From Austropuccinia psidii (lineage: Eukaryota; Basidiomycota; Pucciniomycetes; Pucciniales; Sphaerophragmiaceae): 64,000 nucleotides of DNA. Location: the NCBI GenBank assembly GCA_023105745.1, contig JALGQZ010000017.1, positions 1,460,001-1,524,000 on the forward strand, in the 5' to 3' direction. The notes under the pieces were generated by a model that made no database searches, was not told the DNA's origin, and saw only the letters and a program-made list of their open reading frames with translations. The position numbers and the translations under genes were made by a program. This document shows, piece by piece, positions 22,734 through 33,440 of this stretch. Every line of letters starts with the position of its first letter. Within the stretch, counting starts at the first letter, position 1.

Positions 22734-23669
22734 GTATCCCCCTCTTGAAACTGGTGGGCTCCTGAACACCATAATACCCTGCCACTGTTGAGTGGCATCT
22801 CAATATCCCCACATTTTTTCAAAAAATTTCTTTTTAATTTTCATTTCCTCTTGACCATTATCCTGAAAATCCTTTTTCAATTCTTCCCTGTCAAATTGAT
22901 TTGATTCCCCCCTTCTTTCAATTTTGGGTGATTATTCCACTTCAAAATATGCTTCTTTTTCTTCTGATTCAATAAATCTTTTGTCCTTGGGGTATGGCCT
23001 TGGGTTGTATCCCAAAATGATGGCCAATGAGCTCTTGTGCTCAAAAAATGATGCCAAATGAGTATATGAATGTATACTCATTTGTCAAGGCCCAATTGAA
23101 AATGTATTGAAATAAGTATTCAAGGGGTCTTGTCCCCATTTGCCTTGGAAATGCCTCAAAGTCCCTTCCCATAGTGTCTTTGGGCTTTGGCCCTTCCCAT
23201 GGTGATTTTGGATATTTCTTGATTTTATGGCCTTTTGGGCCCTTTTTGGGTCTTTGGTGATTTTATGGATTTTTTTGATATATGGCCATTATTGGCCATT
23301 TTGATGCTTTGGGGTCCTACGGCCCGTGGATAGTACGCCGTGGGGGCTATTGGAGGCCCCCTGGGCCCAATTTTGCTTGGTACCCAGGGATTCCATGGGA
23401 CCAAAAAATGGCCCATGGTCCAAAATCCCACCTACATGGCCTGGACCCATTGAGGGGGTCCAGGACCATCAAGATCCTGGCCTCCCCAAAGTTTCAGGGG
23501 AGGCCCTGGGTGATGAATTCAGCCCCAAAGGGGTCTTGAATACTCACCTTAGAGGCTTTGAGGGGGGCATAAATGAGTTATGGCCCCATTTCCTTGAGGT
23601 CAATTTTTTTTTGATTTGGAGTGGACTGATTCTGACGTCTTGAACCTTGTGCTTGCATATTCTTCAGTT
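22734..23669. other. Element D 3' region, outer part
   Basis: It starts at the polypurine tract next to the 3' LTR. About 23280-23560 is a GC-rich island, unusual for this window, with GGGG/CCCC inverted repeats, lying just upstream of the plus-strand zinc-cluster gene. It may be that gene's promoter and leader. Open frames in it on both strands look non-coding. Confidence 0.5.
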
Positions 23670-24871
23670 ATGAGTTCCAAACTGACTGAACTCACTGAAT
23701 GTTCTCCTTCTGAGCCGCCACCATCTGTTCTTTGTGGTTCTGGCGTCTTCAGTCAATTGTCTTCAGCTTCCAGGGCTTCTTCTGGGCATTTTGATCCTTC
23801 CCAAACATATGACTGATACAGAGAAGTTGAAATTCTTGATCCTGCCTGTACTGAATGTTTGGCCAAGGGTAAGGATTGTTTTCAACACTACAATCCCCAA
23901 TCTTCAAAGTGCCATTATTGCTTCATTGGAAAGAAACCATGTTATTGTGCCGGGGTGCCATCTTCTAACGTCAGGAGGTATTTATGGAGTAGAAAGGATG
24001 GGCCTTTTCGGAAATAGTTCCCAGTTTCTGAGGCACCTACTCCTGAGTAATTTGAGTATTTTGATTGAATTTGGTACTGATATTCTTGATTTAGTGACTG
24101 GTTCTAGGCAGAGGGATGTGGCCAGGTGGACTAATGTTGGAGGGCCAATTCCATTTGGTGGTAGGCCAATATATTCCAGTGCAGAAGTCCCAATCTCCAG
24201 GATCAATACTGAAGGGGTAGTGAAAAGAATAAGAAGAATTGCTGATTCCCCAACTGATCCTGATGCTGAAGGTAGTGATGAGTTGGATGGTGAAGAAGTT
24301 GTAGTTGTTTCCTGATTTGGTTGGCCATCCATCCAGAAATTCCTCTTCTCATCCTCTTGCCAACAGATTGCAAAGCCAAGTGATTCCCAGTACTACCAGA
24401 ACCTTCCAACCAGTTCTTGCACCCATTCCTACTACAATTCCTCCTTCTTCACCAAGTACTTCCCATGCCAGGCCCTCCTTTAATCCAGCATTGAGACCAT
24501 CACCAAGCCAGCAACCCAGGAGCTCACCCATAACCACCTCCCAACAACTCCAACCTATGGCCAGTTCCAACAGAAGAAGAGATGGATTGTCTCCTTTGCC
24601 ATTTCCTGGCGCTCAAGTCTTTCAAAGAAGAGATCATAGGCCTATCCAAATTACCAGAGAAGATTCAAACACGGCAAGTGAAAACCAAGAAGCTGTGGCC
24701 AGATTATTCAGGAGAGTTGATACAAATAGCAGGGAGGTGATTATGTACGCAAACAATAGAACTATTCCAGGTACTTCTTCAGAAGAGATTGCTGAAAAAT
24801 TTGCCTGGTATGAAGATGAATTGATAAATGACTTTCAGAGAAACTTCGATGATTTAGGTAGAGATAACTAG
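23670..24871 (+). pseudogene. Decayed antisense gene in element D: Zn(II)2Cys6-type zinc-cluster protein
   Basis: It lies on the strand opposite to D gag-pol, between pol and the 3' LTR. The ATG at 23670 opens MSSKLTELTE. After a TGA at 23814-23816 the same frame gives ACTECLAKGKDC and then CHYCFIGKKPC, with cysteines at 23847, 23856, 23877, 23910, 23919 and 23940. That is C-X2-C-X6-C-X10-C-X2-C-X6-C, the fungal binuclear zinc-cluster spacing used for DNA binding. Two frame changes follow: one frame to about 24313 (GSRQRDVARWTNVGGPIP, IKRIRRIADSP-like), then another to the stop at 24869-24871 (SQVIPSTTRTFQP, VARLFRRVD, KFAWYEDELINDFQ). The middle is Pro/Ser/Gln-rich, and the end looks helical and acidic. 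I recognise the sequence as a repeated rust-fungus protein of unknown function. At least one stop and two frameshifts make this copy dead. Confidence 0.7.
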
Positions 24872-25550
24872 TTTCCTTATCCTTGTTTGTGTTTGGTTTG
24901 ACTTCTATCCCCACTCTTATAGCTACTAAAAATAAAAGTAAATAAATAAATGGAACCTCTCAATACATGACTTAGGAGGGGATGCTGCTGCTTTAAAGAA
25001 ATAAAAGGAAACAAAATTAGACAAGTAAATAAAAGAAAGAAAATGAGAGTAAAGAAGTTCCTGATGGTTTGTCCTTCTAGTAGTGAGTTGCTTGATTTTT
25101 GGCCAAGAATGTCTGAAAGATGAAAACCAAGCATTTGATGCTCACAGAGTGGCCAAGGTAATGTTTTAAAAGATGTAGAACCCTCAGGGATGCATACCAG
25201 GAGATGGAGCTTACTTTCCTAACTCTCACTACCCACCAAGCACCATAACATGAAAGAAGTCGCCATAAATGACTTGAAGTAATGAATGTTTTGAATAATG
25301 CTGATTGGCATAAACTGAAATATTGATAAAGAGAAAGAAAGAAAGAAACATTTGTCCATATCTTGATAAGGTCCAAATGGAGGGTATTGATGTTGCATGC
25401 TTCTTGAACCTGTCCAAGGAATTGACAAGCGCTCACAAAGTGGCCAAGGTGATGCTTACAACAACATTTGGGTATAATACCCCCTTTAAAGGTGCATGCA
25501 AGGAGAGGAACTTACTTTAATAACTTCTTCTCCCCACCAAGAACCATAAA
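24872..25550. other. Element D 3' region, inner part
   Basis: No gene is seen. It contains two inverse-strand copies of a motif reading on the minus strand as ATCACCTTGGCCACTNTGTGAGC-like words, near 25140-25165 and 25430-25455. Element C has the same pair after its chromodomain (near 47495 and 47750), so this is a shared 3' untranslated feature of these chromoviruses. Confidence 0.55.
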
Positions 25551-28500
25551 TTAAACTCTTGATGTATTTGGACCAGGATTGTCTGGATACAAGGAATGGA
25601 AATCCTTGACAATTTCTGGTGAGCTGGTAAGGTTGGAAGCTGGTTCCAAAGTGGTTCTTGCTGGGTCTTCACTGAATCCTTTCCACTCTACAAGATACCA
25701 TAATTTACCTCTTTTGAGTTTTGAGTCCAGAACCTGAGCCACTTCCCATTCCTCTTGCTCCTCCACTAAGAATGATGGTGGTGGCAATTGATGTCGATTT
25801 GGGATAGTTGAATGCTTCACTGGTTCTAATAAGGACACATGGAATACAGGGTGAACTGACTTCCATTGCTGAGGCAACTTGAGGTGATATGCATGGCTTC
25901 CAATCTTCTTCAAAACTTCAAAAGGTCCCAACCATCTTTCTGATAATTTCTTGGTGGGTCTTGTTGTCTTTATGTTCTTGGAAGCCAGCCATACTTTGTA
26001 CCCAGGTTGGAAATCAGGTGGAATATCTCTATTTCTATCTGCATACTTCTTGAATCTCCTTATTGCTGACTCTAATTCTTCTTTGAAAACTTGCTGTACT
26101 GATTGGAGTTTTGTTGATAGCTTTCCAGCAGGTAAGTCTTGAGAAATATGGATTGAGTCGAAGCTGGGATTTCTTCCATAAATGGTGAAAAAAGGTGATT
26201 GCTTTTTTGATGAATGTTCTACATTATTATAGGCAAATTCAGCCAGAGGGAGCCAGGTGTACCAGTCATCTTGATGATAGCTGACATACATCCAAAGATA
26301 CTGTTCTAGAATCTGATTTACCCTTTCTGTCTGTCGATATGTTTCAGGGTGGAACACAAATTGAAAGATCTATTGATATCTTGAGCTGTTGACACAATTG
26401 AGTCCAAAATGATGAAAAAAATAAAGATCCTCTATCACTAATAATACTGACTGGAAGGCCATGCTTGGAAAATACATGACTAATGAAGATTTGAGCTAAT
26501 TCCAGGGCAGTGATTGTTCCATAAGTTGGAATGAAGATTGCTATTTTTGATAATCTGTCCACAACTACTAAAATTGAATCAAAGTTGTTTGAAAGTGGCA
26601 ATTGAGTGATGAAGTCAATTGATAATGAATTCCAAGGACCAGATGGAATTCAAAGAGGCTTGAGTACTCCAAACTTCTTGTGATGAATGTTCCTGTTTTT
26701 TGAACATTGCTGACATGAGGACACATAGTCCTTGATGAATTGATTCATGCCAGCCCAATAAAAATCCCTCTTGATGATCTTGAGGGTCTTCTCCTGGCCA
26801 GGATGGCCAGCCAATGGTGAGTCATGACACTTTTGAAGAATGTTAAGTTGAAGTTCTTCATTGCTTGGGATTACCACTATATCTTTGAATAATAACAACT
26901 TGGCTTGAGGTTCAAGAGAATAATCTGGAACTGATTGACCTGTTGCTAGTTGCTTAAGTATTTCTTTATAGTCTTTGTCTTTCCATACTTCTTTTTGAAT
27001 CTTGTCAACTAAATCAGAAAATATTTCCACTTTGATTGAGAAGAATCTTGACTCTTGAATTCCATCTTGCTTGATTATTTGATGAAAACTTTGAGGATTC
27101 TTGCTGATGAAGTCCACCCCCCTCTCTGGATACACTTTGTCCTGATGTGGCAAGGCATATTGTAAAGTGGCCAGCCTTCCTGGGCGGTCAGTGATAGTGA
27201 AGTGAAATTCAGAAAGAAACTCAGCCCAACGGGCCTGACAACAAGTAAGAGCTTCGGAAGACATAAAATACTGCAGGAAGAGTGGTCTGTAAAGACCTCA
27301 AAAGAATTGAAAAGAGAGAGAAGAAATGCTCTCCAGCACTTGAGAGCCCAAACTATACCAAGAAGTTCCTTGTAATGAATTTCATAGCTCAGCTCAGCTT
27401 GGAGACGCTTGTGACTATCAAATGCAATGGGATGCTTTCCTGAGTCATTCACCTGGCTCAGTAAAGCACCCAAAGCATAATCAGAAGCATCGGCTTCTAC
27501 AATAGTAGTTAGAGAAGGATTGAAATGAGATAAGATAGGAGCAGTGGTGAAAGCTTCTTTGAGTACTTGAAACTGAGTAAGAGCTTCCTCATTGAAGATA
27601 AAGGGAGAATCTTTTTTGAGAAGGGAAGTGAGAGCAGTGATTTTTTAGAATAATCTTTTATGAAACAACCATAAGAATTTGCAAAGCCAAGAAAAGATTG
27701 AAGAGCCTTGATGTTTTTGGGCTGAGGCCAATTGAGGATTTGCTGAACCTTTGAATAATCCATCTTGAGGCCATCACTTGAAACAACATAGCCCAAGTAT
27801 TCCACATTTGAGGAATGGAATACACACTTGGAGGCTTTGGAAAACAAATTATTGCCCCTCAGTCTTTGGAGGACAGAGGCCATATGTTTGACATGTTCCT
27901 CCTCAGAACCGGAGAAGACCATAATATCATCTAAATAAACTACAACAAACACATCCAAAAAATCTGCAAATATATCATTCACAAGATTCTGGAAAGAAGC
28001 TGGAGCATTGGTGAGGCCAAATTGCATAACTACCATACTTGGTTCTAAAGGCAGTTAAGCTCTGATCCCCCTCTTTGATTCTCAGAAGGTTCTATGCACC
28101 ACACAGGTCTATCTTGGAGAAGATAGTGGAACCGTTGAATACGGTAAGAAGCTGGTTCATAGGAGGAACAGGATACCTGTTCTTCCTAGTGACAGCATTG
28201 AGTTTGCGGTAGTCAACACAAAAACAAATACCTCCATCCTTTTTCTTAACAAAAAGGACAGGTGCTCCTGTTGAAGAAGAGCTTGGCATTATGAAAATAT
28301 TCTCTAAATTCTCTAAAATGTAGGCCCATAGTATTTCTGACTCTTGGTTTGATAATGAGTAGATAACACCAATTGGAGGTAGAATATCCTCCAATTCAAT
28401 ATGATGATCCAAGGCGCGGTGTGGAGGAAGTTTCTCTGCTTTCACCTTGGAGAATACATCCAAATATTGGTGATAGGCAGGAGGGACTACCTTCAACACA

Positions 28501-28819
28501 GTTTCAATTTCTTCTGGCTCTTCCTCCTCATCCCACTGCTCCTCCAGGGATGCATGAAAGGATAGGGCAGGAAGGTCCATATCTCCTTGAAAGAGATGAA
28601 GTGAAGATATAGCAACATCTTCTCCAACATCTTTTATCTCTTTGAAGACTTCATCTCTTAATGGTAGTAATGACTGAGAGGGAATGATGGAAGGGATATG
28701 GACAGAAGAAGGAAGGGAAGGTGTTTCAAGTTCACCAACCAGAGCAACTCTGTTTACAGCAGTGGCAAAGTCATTACTAGTAGAAGGAATAATACCACTA
28801 GAATCCTTATGACTAGAAT
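25551..28819 (-). pseudogene. Element D pol, distal part: RT, RNase H, integrase, chromodomain
   Basis: Read right to left it shows a protease-RT linker (VVPPAYHQYLDVFSKVKAEKLPPH), RT with LFVKKKDGG and YLDD (27926-27937), RNase H (GALLSQVNDSGKHPIAFDS), the integrase zinc region (HDSPLAGH..CQQC), the integrase core (SIDFITQLP, SDRGSLF, ETYRQTERVNQ), the SH3-like part (GYKVWLASKNI) and a chromodomain (WEVAQVLDSKLKRGKLWYLVEWKGF) ending at TGA/TAA near 25551. Lesions include a TAG in LCGA*NL near 28097, a deletion before VMQFG near 28036, and frame changes near 27650, 27480-27260, 26650 and 26350. In the chromodomain the tryptophan of the usual TWEP is leucine (TLEP). Solo LTR E1 separates this part from the protease and gag. 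Confidence 0.88.
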
Positions 28820-31008
28820 TGTAAGGTTTGTCTATGGAACTCTTGATAATAGTAGCAAAATCAAGAGTACTATGACTGTCCTCAGTAGAAATATATAATA
28901 TAATGAAATATTACAACCACAAATTTAAATATAATTATTAAAAATAATCATATATAAAAAAAAAATTAATTATTATTATAAAAATATAATAATAAAAAAA
29001 TTAATAATTATAATAAATTATAATTATTCTATTATTGTTATAGTCACTGACAGTTATAACAATAAGAAGTGTAAAGCTCTTAATGAGACAATTACACGTG
29101 GAAAATAAGAATATTAACCACTTATAAAAAATATAAATATTATTTATAAAAAAGAATTAACACACACTGTTCAGAAATAATTCTTATAGAATCAAAATTT
29201 CTATATAAAAAACTAATACTAGATAAAAAAGATATAGAGCTTAGAGAAAACTTACTTATAATATTTATTTAATACAACAAGTCAAACAACAACAGTTATT
29301 ATATTAAATAATAATTTTAAGTTAAAAACACGCCAAAAATCAATATTTTAAAAGATAAAACAGCTTTTTATAATAAAAATTATGATTAAAGAGTTTTTGA
29401 GAGGAATTTGTGGATTTTAAAAGATATTTAAGATGATTAATTTTATATAATAAAATATATTATTGGTGATTAAAACAATAATCTAAATTATATGATATCA
29501 GTTCTTTAATTTTTATTAATAAAGAATAAAACAACTTAAGAATTACTTTTAATAATAAGATTTTATATTTAATAAAACTTTACCTGTTTAAATTTCTAAT
29601 ATGATTGGCTTGATAATTGATGATGGACAAAAACGGTGATGAAAAGACTCTTTTTATGTCTTCAGAGCAGCTCTCATGATTAATAATGAATATAGAGGGC
29701 GTGCTCAGGTCAAAACTGAAAAAACCATGCTTAAAAATCAAGTTCTTAACCTAAGGTAACTTAATTTTAATTCCAATTTAAAGTTAACAGGGTTTTTCTT
29801 AACTCCATGTAACTTGAATCCTCATTTAAACTAATTATTTTAAGTTCTTAATATAAATAAACTTATTTATATTAAGGTTCATCACATGAACAACTTAAAA
29901 ATAGAGTTTCAAGCAGAAATCTCTTAAGCTCAATTTTTAATTAATTGCTAAAGAAATTATAAATTTCTTTGAGTTTTAATTAAAAGAGTAAACTTCCAGG
30001 CTAATTACCCAGGAAATTTATTTATAAAAGATACTTAAAATTTAAAATATATATATATAATATTAAATTATAAGCTGTGTGAAATTTTCACGCAAATCCA
30101 TTAAGAATTGGATTTTTAATGAATTTTGGAAGTTATTGCTATTTTTCCACGTAAAATAGCAATACACACCAAACCTTAAGTTTTGATAGGGTTTTAATGC
30201 TTGTAACCTTGAAGTTGAAAGCTTATTTAAACTTTTTAAGCTTAATTAAGCTTTGACAGTTCTTAAAGCCTTGAATTCAAGCCTGCATATTGGGATTTAC
30301 CCTCTGGCAGCTTGAAATTCCTGTCTGATTTGGGATAAAACCAGTTTAAACTTCAATGTTGGATCAAAGTCTAATCTTAAAGTTTAAATAAGGTTGAAAA
30401 TCCTCCAATACAGGTGGAGAACCTTAATTGAATCCTTGCAGATCCAAAAAGTTGGGTACCCCAGCTCTATTTGGTCTTTTTCCTTTGTCCCACCTTTTTG
30501 TGTGGATTTTGCCCTTTTATTTATTTAAAGCCATACTATGGCCTTAAAACCTTTGAAATTGAGCTCACGCAGGATTTACATTCTGTATGGAAAATCCTTA
30601 GCTAATTCAGTAAATATACACCACACCTCAATTTTAACTAAAATTTTGGTAAGTTTGCATAAACCTTATGCAACTTTAAATTCAAGCTTATTTAAGCTGA
30701 AATTTAAAAATTTCAAAAAAATGTTAAAAAAGCTTCATTAGTACTGTGAGATTCTTCAATCTTCCAATAACATATGAAATAAGTGTTTTTGGGTATAACA
30801 CCTTATGGATGTACCCTAGGTTATTTTTGGTGTAGAATCCAAAAAAGACATAATATTTATAACTTTGTTTATCCAAAAAAAAGTTATACTTATTTTTTGT
30901 TATTTTTTATTTTAAATTCAGTTAAAAAGTCTGTTGAAGACAATTTTAACTGTGTATAAAGTTATTTGTGGCCTTATGTGTATGTTATACATACCTCACA
31001 GGCTCACA
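28820..31008 (-). repeat. Solo LTR E1 (2189 bp) inserted in element D pol
   Basis: On the plus strand it starts TGTAAGGTTTG and ends CAGGCTCACA, flanked by AGAAT at 28815-28819 and 31009-31013. It matches E2 (33441-35635) along its whole length in the same orientation. No internal retrotransposon sequence remains, so it is a solo LTR left by recombination. It splits D pol after the protease. Confidence 0.92.
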
Positions 31009-31515
31009 AGAATCATAGGCGATCAATCCATTTTTACAATCAATAATGGGATTAAAGTGGTAAAGGAAATAATAGCCCAATATCAGGTCTTCCCCCTTGG
31101 GTGAATCTATGATAAAGAAGTCCCCTTCAAAGCTTCAGAAGGAAGGCAAGTCAACTACCCACTTGGTATAATGGGTGATGAACAAGGCAGGGGATTCATT
31201 AGAATCCAGAATGAAAAAGGGAATCTTTTCAGGGAGCTCTGACATAGTAAATGAGTACTTGAGAACAGAATTCTTTGCAATAAAAGAGTTTGTAGCACCA
31301 GAATCAATGGGAATACTATAAAAAATATCAGAGACAGAAGACAAAATGTGAAAAATTGAGGAGTTCTTGACACTATTATTCAGAGTGCACAATTGTGCTC
31401 TTGAAGGAAATAAGTGAGAACCATTGAACACATAATGATCCCCACTCAGGCTTTTCCCTGATTGTGAGGGAAGCCTCTTGATGGCGCAGGCTTGTTCTGA
31501 GGTCTCTTGAAGCAT
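31009..31515 (-). pseudogene. Element D pol, proximal part: protease, in the -1 frame of gag
   Basis: On the minus strand it begins in a 70-nt overlap with the end of gag and is entered by the GGGAAAA slip site. It encodes SGKSLSGDHYVF, then the aspartic protease active site IDSGATNSF (intact DSGA), LILDSN-type and LITHYTKWVV strands, and the GEDLILGY motif before solo LTR E1 cuts it. In contrast to element C, the catalytic motif survives here. Confidence 0.85.
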
Positions 31516-32804
31516 TTTTCAATTGGGTGCTTTCCACCACAATAAGTACACAACCCCTCTTTAAACCTCCTCTCCTTTTCAGAACCAATTAATATATTGT
31601 CCTTATTGAGGAGAGCAGCATGGGGCTTGTCCTTTGAAGATTGAAATTGCTTTCCCTTCTTATTCTTCTTTTGGTGAGGCCTCTTTGAAGGTGAGTTCTG
31701 AGGAGGCCTAGATTGATTGGACCCAGTAGGAGGAGGCTTCTTCTCTTGATTGCCACCCCTTTCCTTTTGCCTCTCATGATATCTTGTGTCTAATTCTAAA
31801 GTGACATCCATAAGTTCTTGAAGAGTGTCAAAGGATCCAGGGTGAGAATCCAAGTGATCCAATAATCTTGATGCCAATCCTCTTCTGTAAACATGGATAT
31901 AAGCTCTTTCCCCCCAATCTTAAATTCTTGACATTAAGCTTCTGAAATCAGAAACGTACAAGGATACATGACCACTTTCCTTCATTCTCAAATTATCCAA
32001 CTCCTGTTCAGCCTTTCTGACTTCATTGGGGTCACCAAACAGAGTGAATAAGTGAGTTTCAAATAACTGCCAATTATTGAGGAGGTAGTAAGGATCTTCA
32101 TTGGAGATATTTGAGAGATAGGGTTTGATCCACTATACAGCTCTACCAGTGACAAAAGAAGTTGAGTAAAGAACTTTCTTCCTGTCAGAGAACAAATTTG
32201 CTGGATCATTATGGAAGATTAATTGACAGGACTGGATAAATCCTGTTAATTTATGAGCTTGAGTGCCATCAAAAGAATCAGGTGCATTCATGGATGGAGT
32301 CTTGAAAGAAGGGGCTTTGGAATTGTCCCTGAGGGTAACTGTTTGAGTGAGTTGCCCCATGAATTGAGTCATTTGCTCCATCATCTTGAGGAGACTTGGT
32401 TCAGTTTGAGAGACAAGAGGTTGACTAGAAAGGGCTAGATTAGCACCCTCAGGCAGCTCTAGAGCATTTGCCAAGGCATCTTCCACTTCAGTCTCCCCAG
32501 AATCTTCCTCTTCCACATACTCTTCCCCCTCTTCATATTAAACTTCCCCTAATCTTCCTCTTGCACCTTCAGACATGCCAGGGTAGCCACCCAAAAGTAC
32601 AGAAAAGGATCTTGATCTTCTAGATTTCATTCCACCTGTTATTGAGGGTGCTGCTCCTTCCATTGGTGGTCCTCTGTCCAAGTTTGCATTCAGTTGATGA
32701 ACTGATGGTGTTCTGTCAAGAGGAACTCTTGCTGTAGGAGTGAGAACAGCTGGATTTCTTTGAGATCTAGTGTTCTTGGCTGGTGGGCTATGCTTAACTG
32801 GCAT
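31446..32804 (-). pseudogene. Element D gag
   Basis: This is the capsid and nucleocapsid precursor of a chromovirus. The start ATG is at 32802-32804 (MPVKHSPPAKNTRSQ). It has a Pro/Arg-rich N-terminus, an acidic middle (EEEDSGETEVED), the capsid-like domain (APDSFDGTQAHKL, FIQSCQLIFHNDP, LFGDPNEVRKAE), and near the end an intact zinc knuckle CTYCGGKHPIEKC followed by a basic tail. In-frame stops are at about 32538, 32133 (W to stop in V*WIKPYLS) and near 31920. It ends at TGA 31446-31448, with pol continuing in the -1 frame. No gag-derived ORF longer than about 145 codons is intact. Confidence 0.88.
31452..31458 (-). promoter_or_regulatory. -1 ribosomal frameshift slip site, element D
   Basis: On the minus strand the heptamer G GGA AAA is in the gag frame as CAG GGA AAA GCC TGA, with the stop two codons downstream of the slip. 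Slipping back one base enters the pol frame (GKSLSGDH). Element C has the same heptamer at the same point. Confidence 0.72.
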
Positions 32805-33440
32805 TATTAAGAATTAGAATAATAAATTGATGGTATGAAAACAGAGATCAAAGCTTGGCCAAATCAATCACAGTAAAGGTCTTGATGATTCTTGAGGAAT
32901 CAATTCAAATCTTGAGGTGAAGTAAAATTCAATCAATAATCAAATCAATTAAATCAATAATCAACAATTAATTCAATTAAATATCAACAATCTTGAAGAA
33001 TTCAATCAACAATCAGTCAATCAATCAATCAATGTCTTCAAGGTCAATTCAAGCTCTTGAGGAATCAATCAGTCAATCAATATCTTCAGGAATAAAAATC
33101 AATCAATAATCAATAATCAAACCTTGAGGATAAATCAGTTATCTTTAGAAATTCAAAATTCAATTAAATAAATCCAAATAAAATCCTGAATCACTGAATC
33201 AATAACCCAAATGTATCCCCATCAATCAACCAATCAATAACCAATCAATAGCTCCTGATAAGACCTGAATAAACAAAAAAAGAGAAGTTTGATTGAAATA
33301 AAATGAGATGGTCAGCAATGATCAAGAGAAATAGAAAGAGTCAATTTTCATATGAATAAAATGAATTAGATGAAAATTAATGAGAGAAAAATCATGAGAT
33401 CATTAAAGAGGCATAATTGATGAATGATAGAAATGAATAT
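32805..33440 (-). other. Element D leader (part 1)
   Basis: Untranslated leader before gag. It is low complexity with many CAATCAAT words (for example near 33000-33030) and no gene. The matching leader of C (39747-40497) has the same character in the opposite sense. It continues at 35636-35684 beyond solo LTR E2. Confidence 0.65.

Noticed and set aside
23225..23643. Frames on both strands in the GC-rich island of D
   Set aside because: Three frames are open together because of base composition. No motif is present, and the zinc-cluster frame starts later, at 23670.
32936..33130. CAATCAAT-rich stretch considered as a CRISPR-like or satellite array
   Set aside because: Units are four bases with irregular spacing and no spacers. 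It is low-complexity leader sequence.
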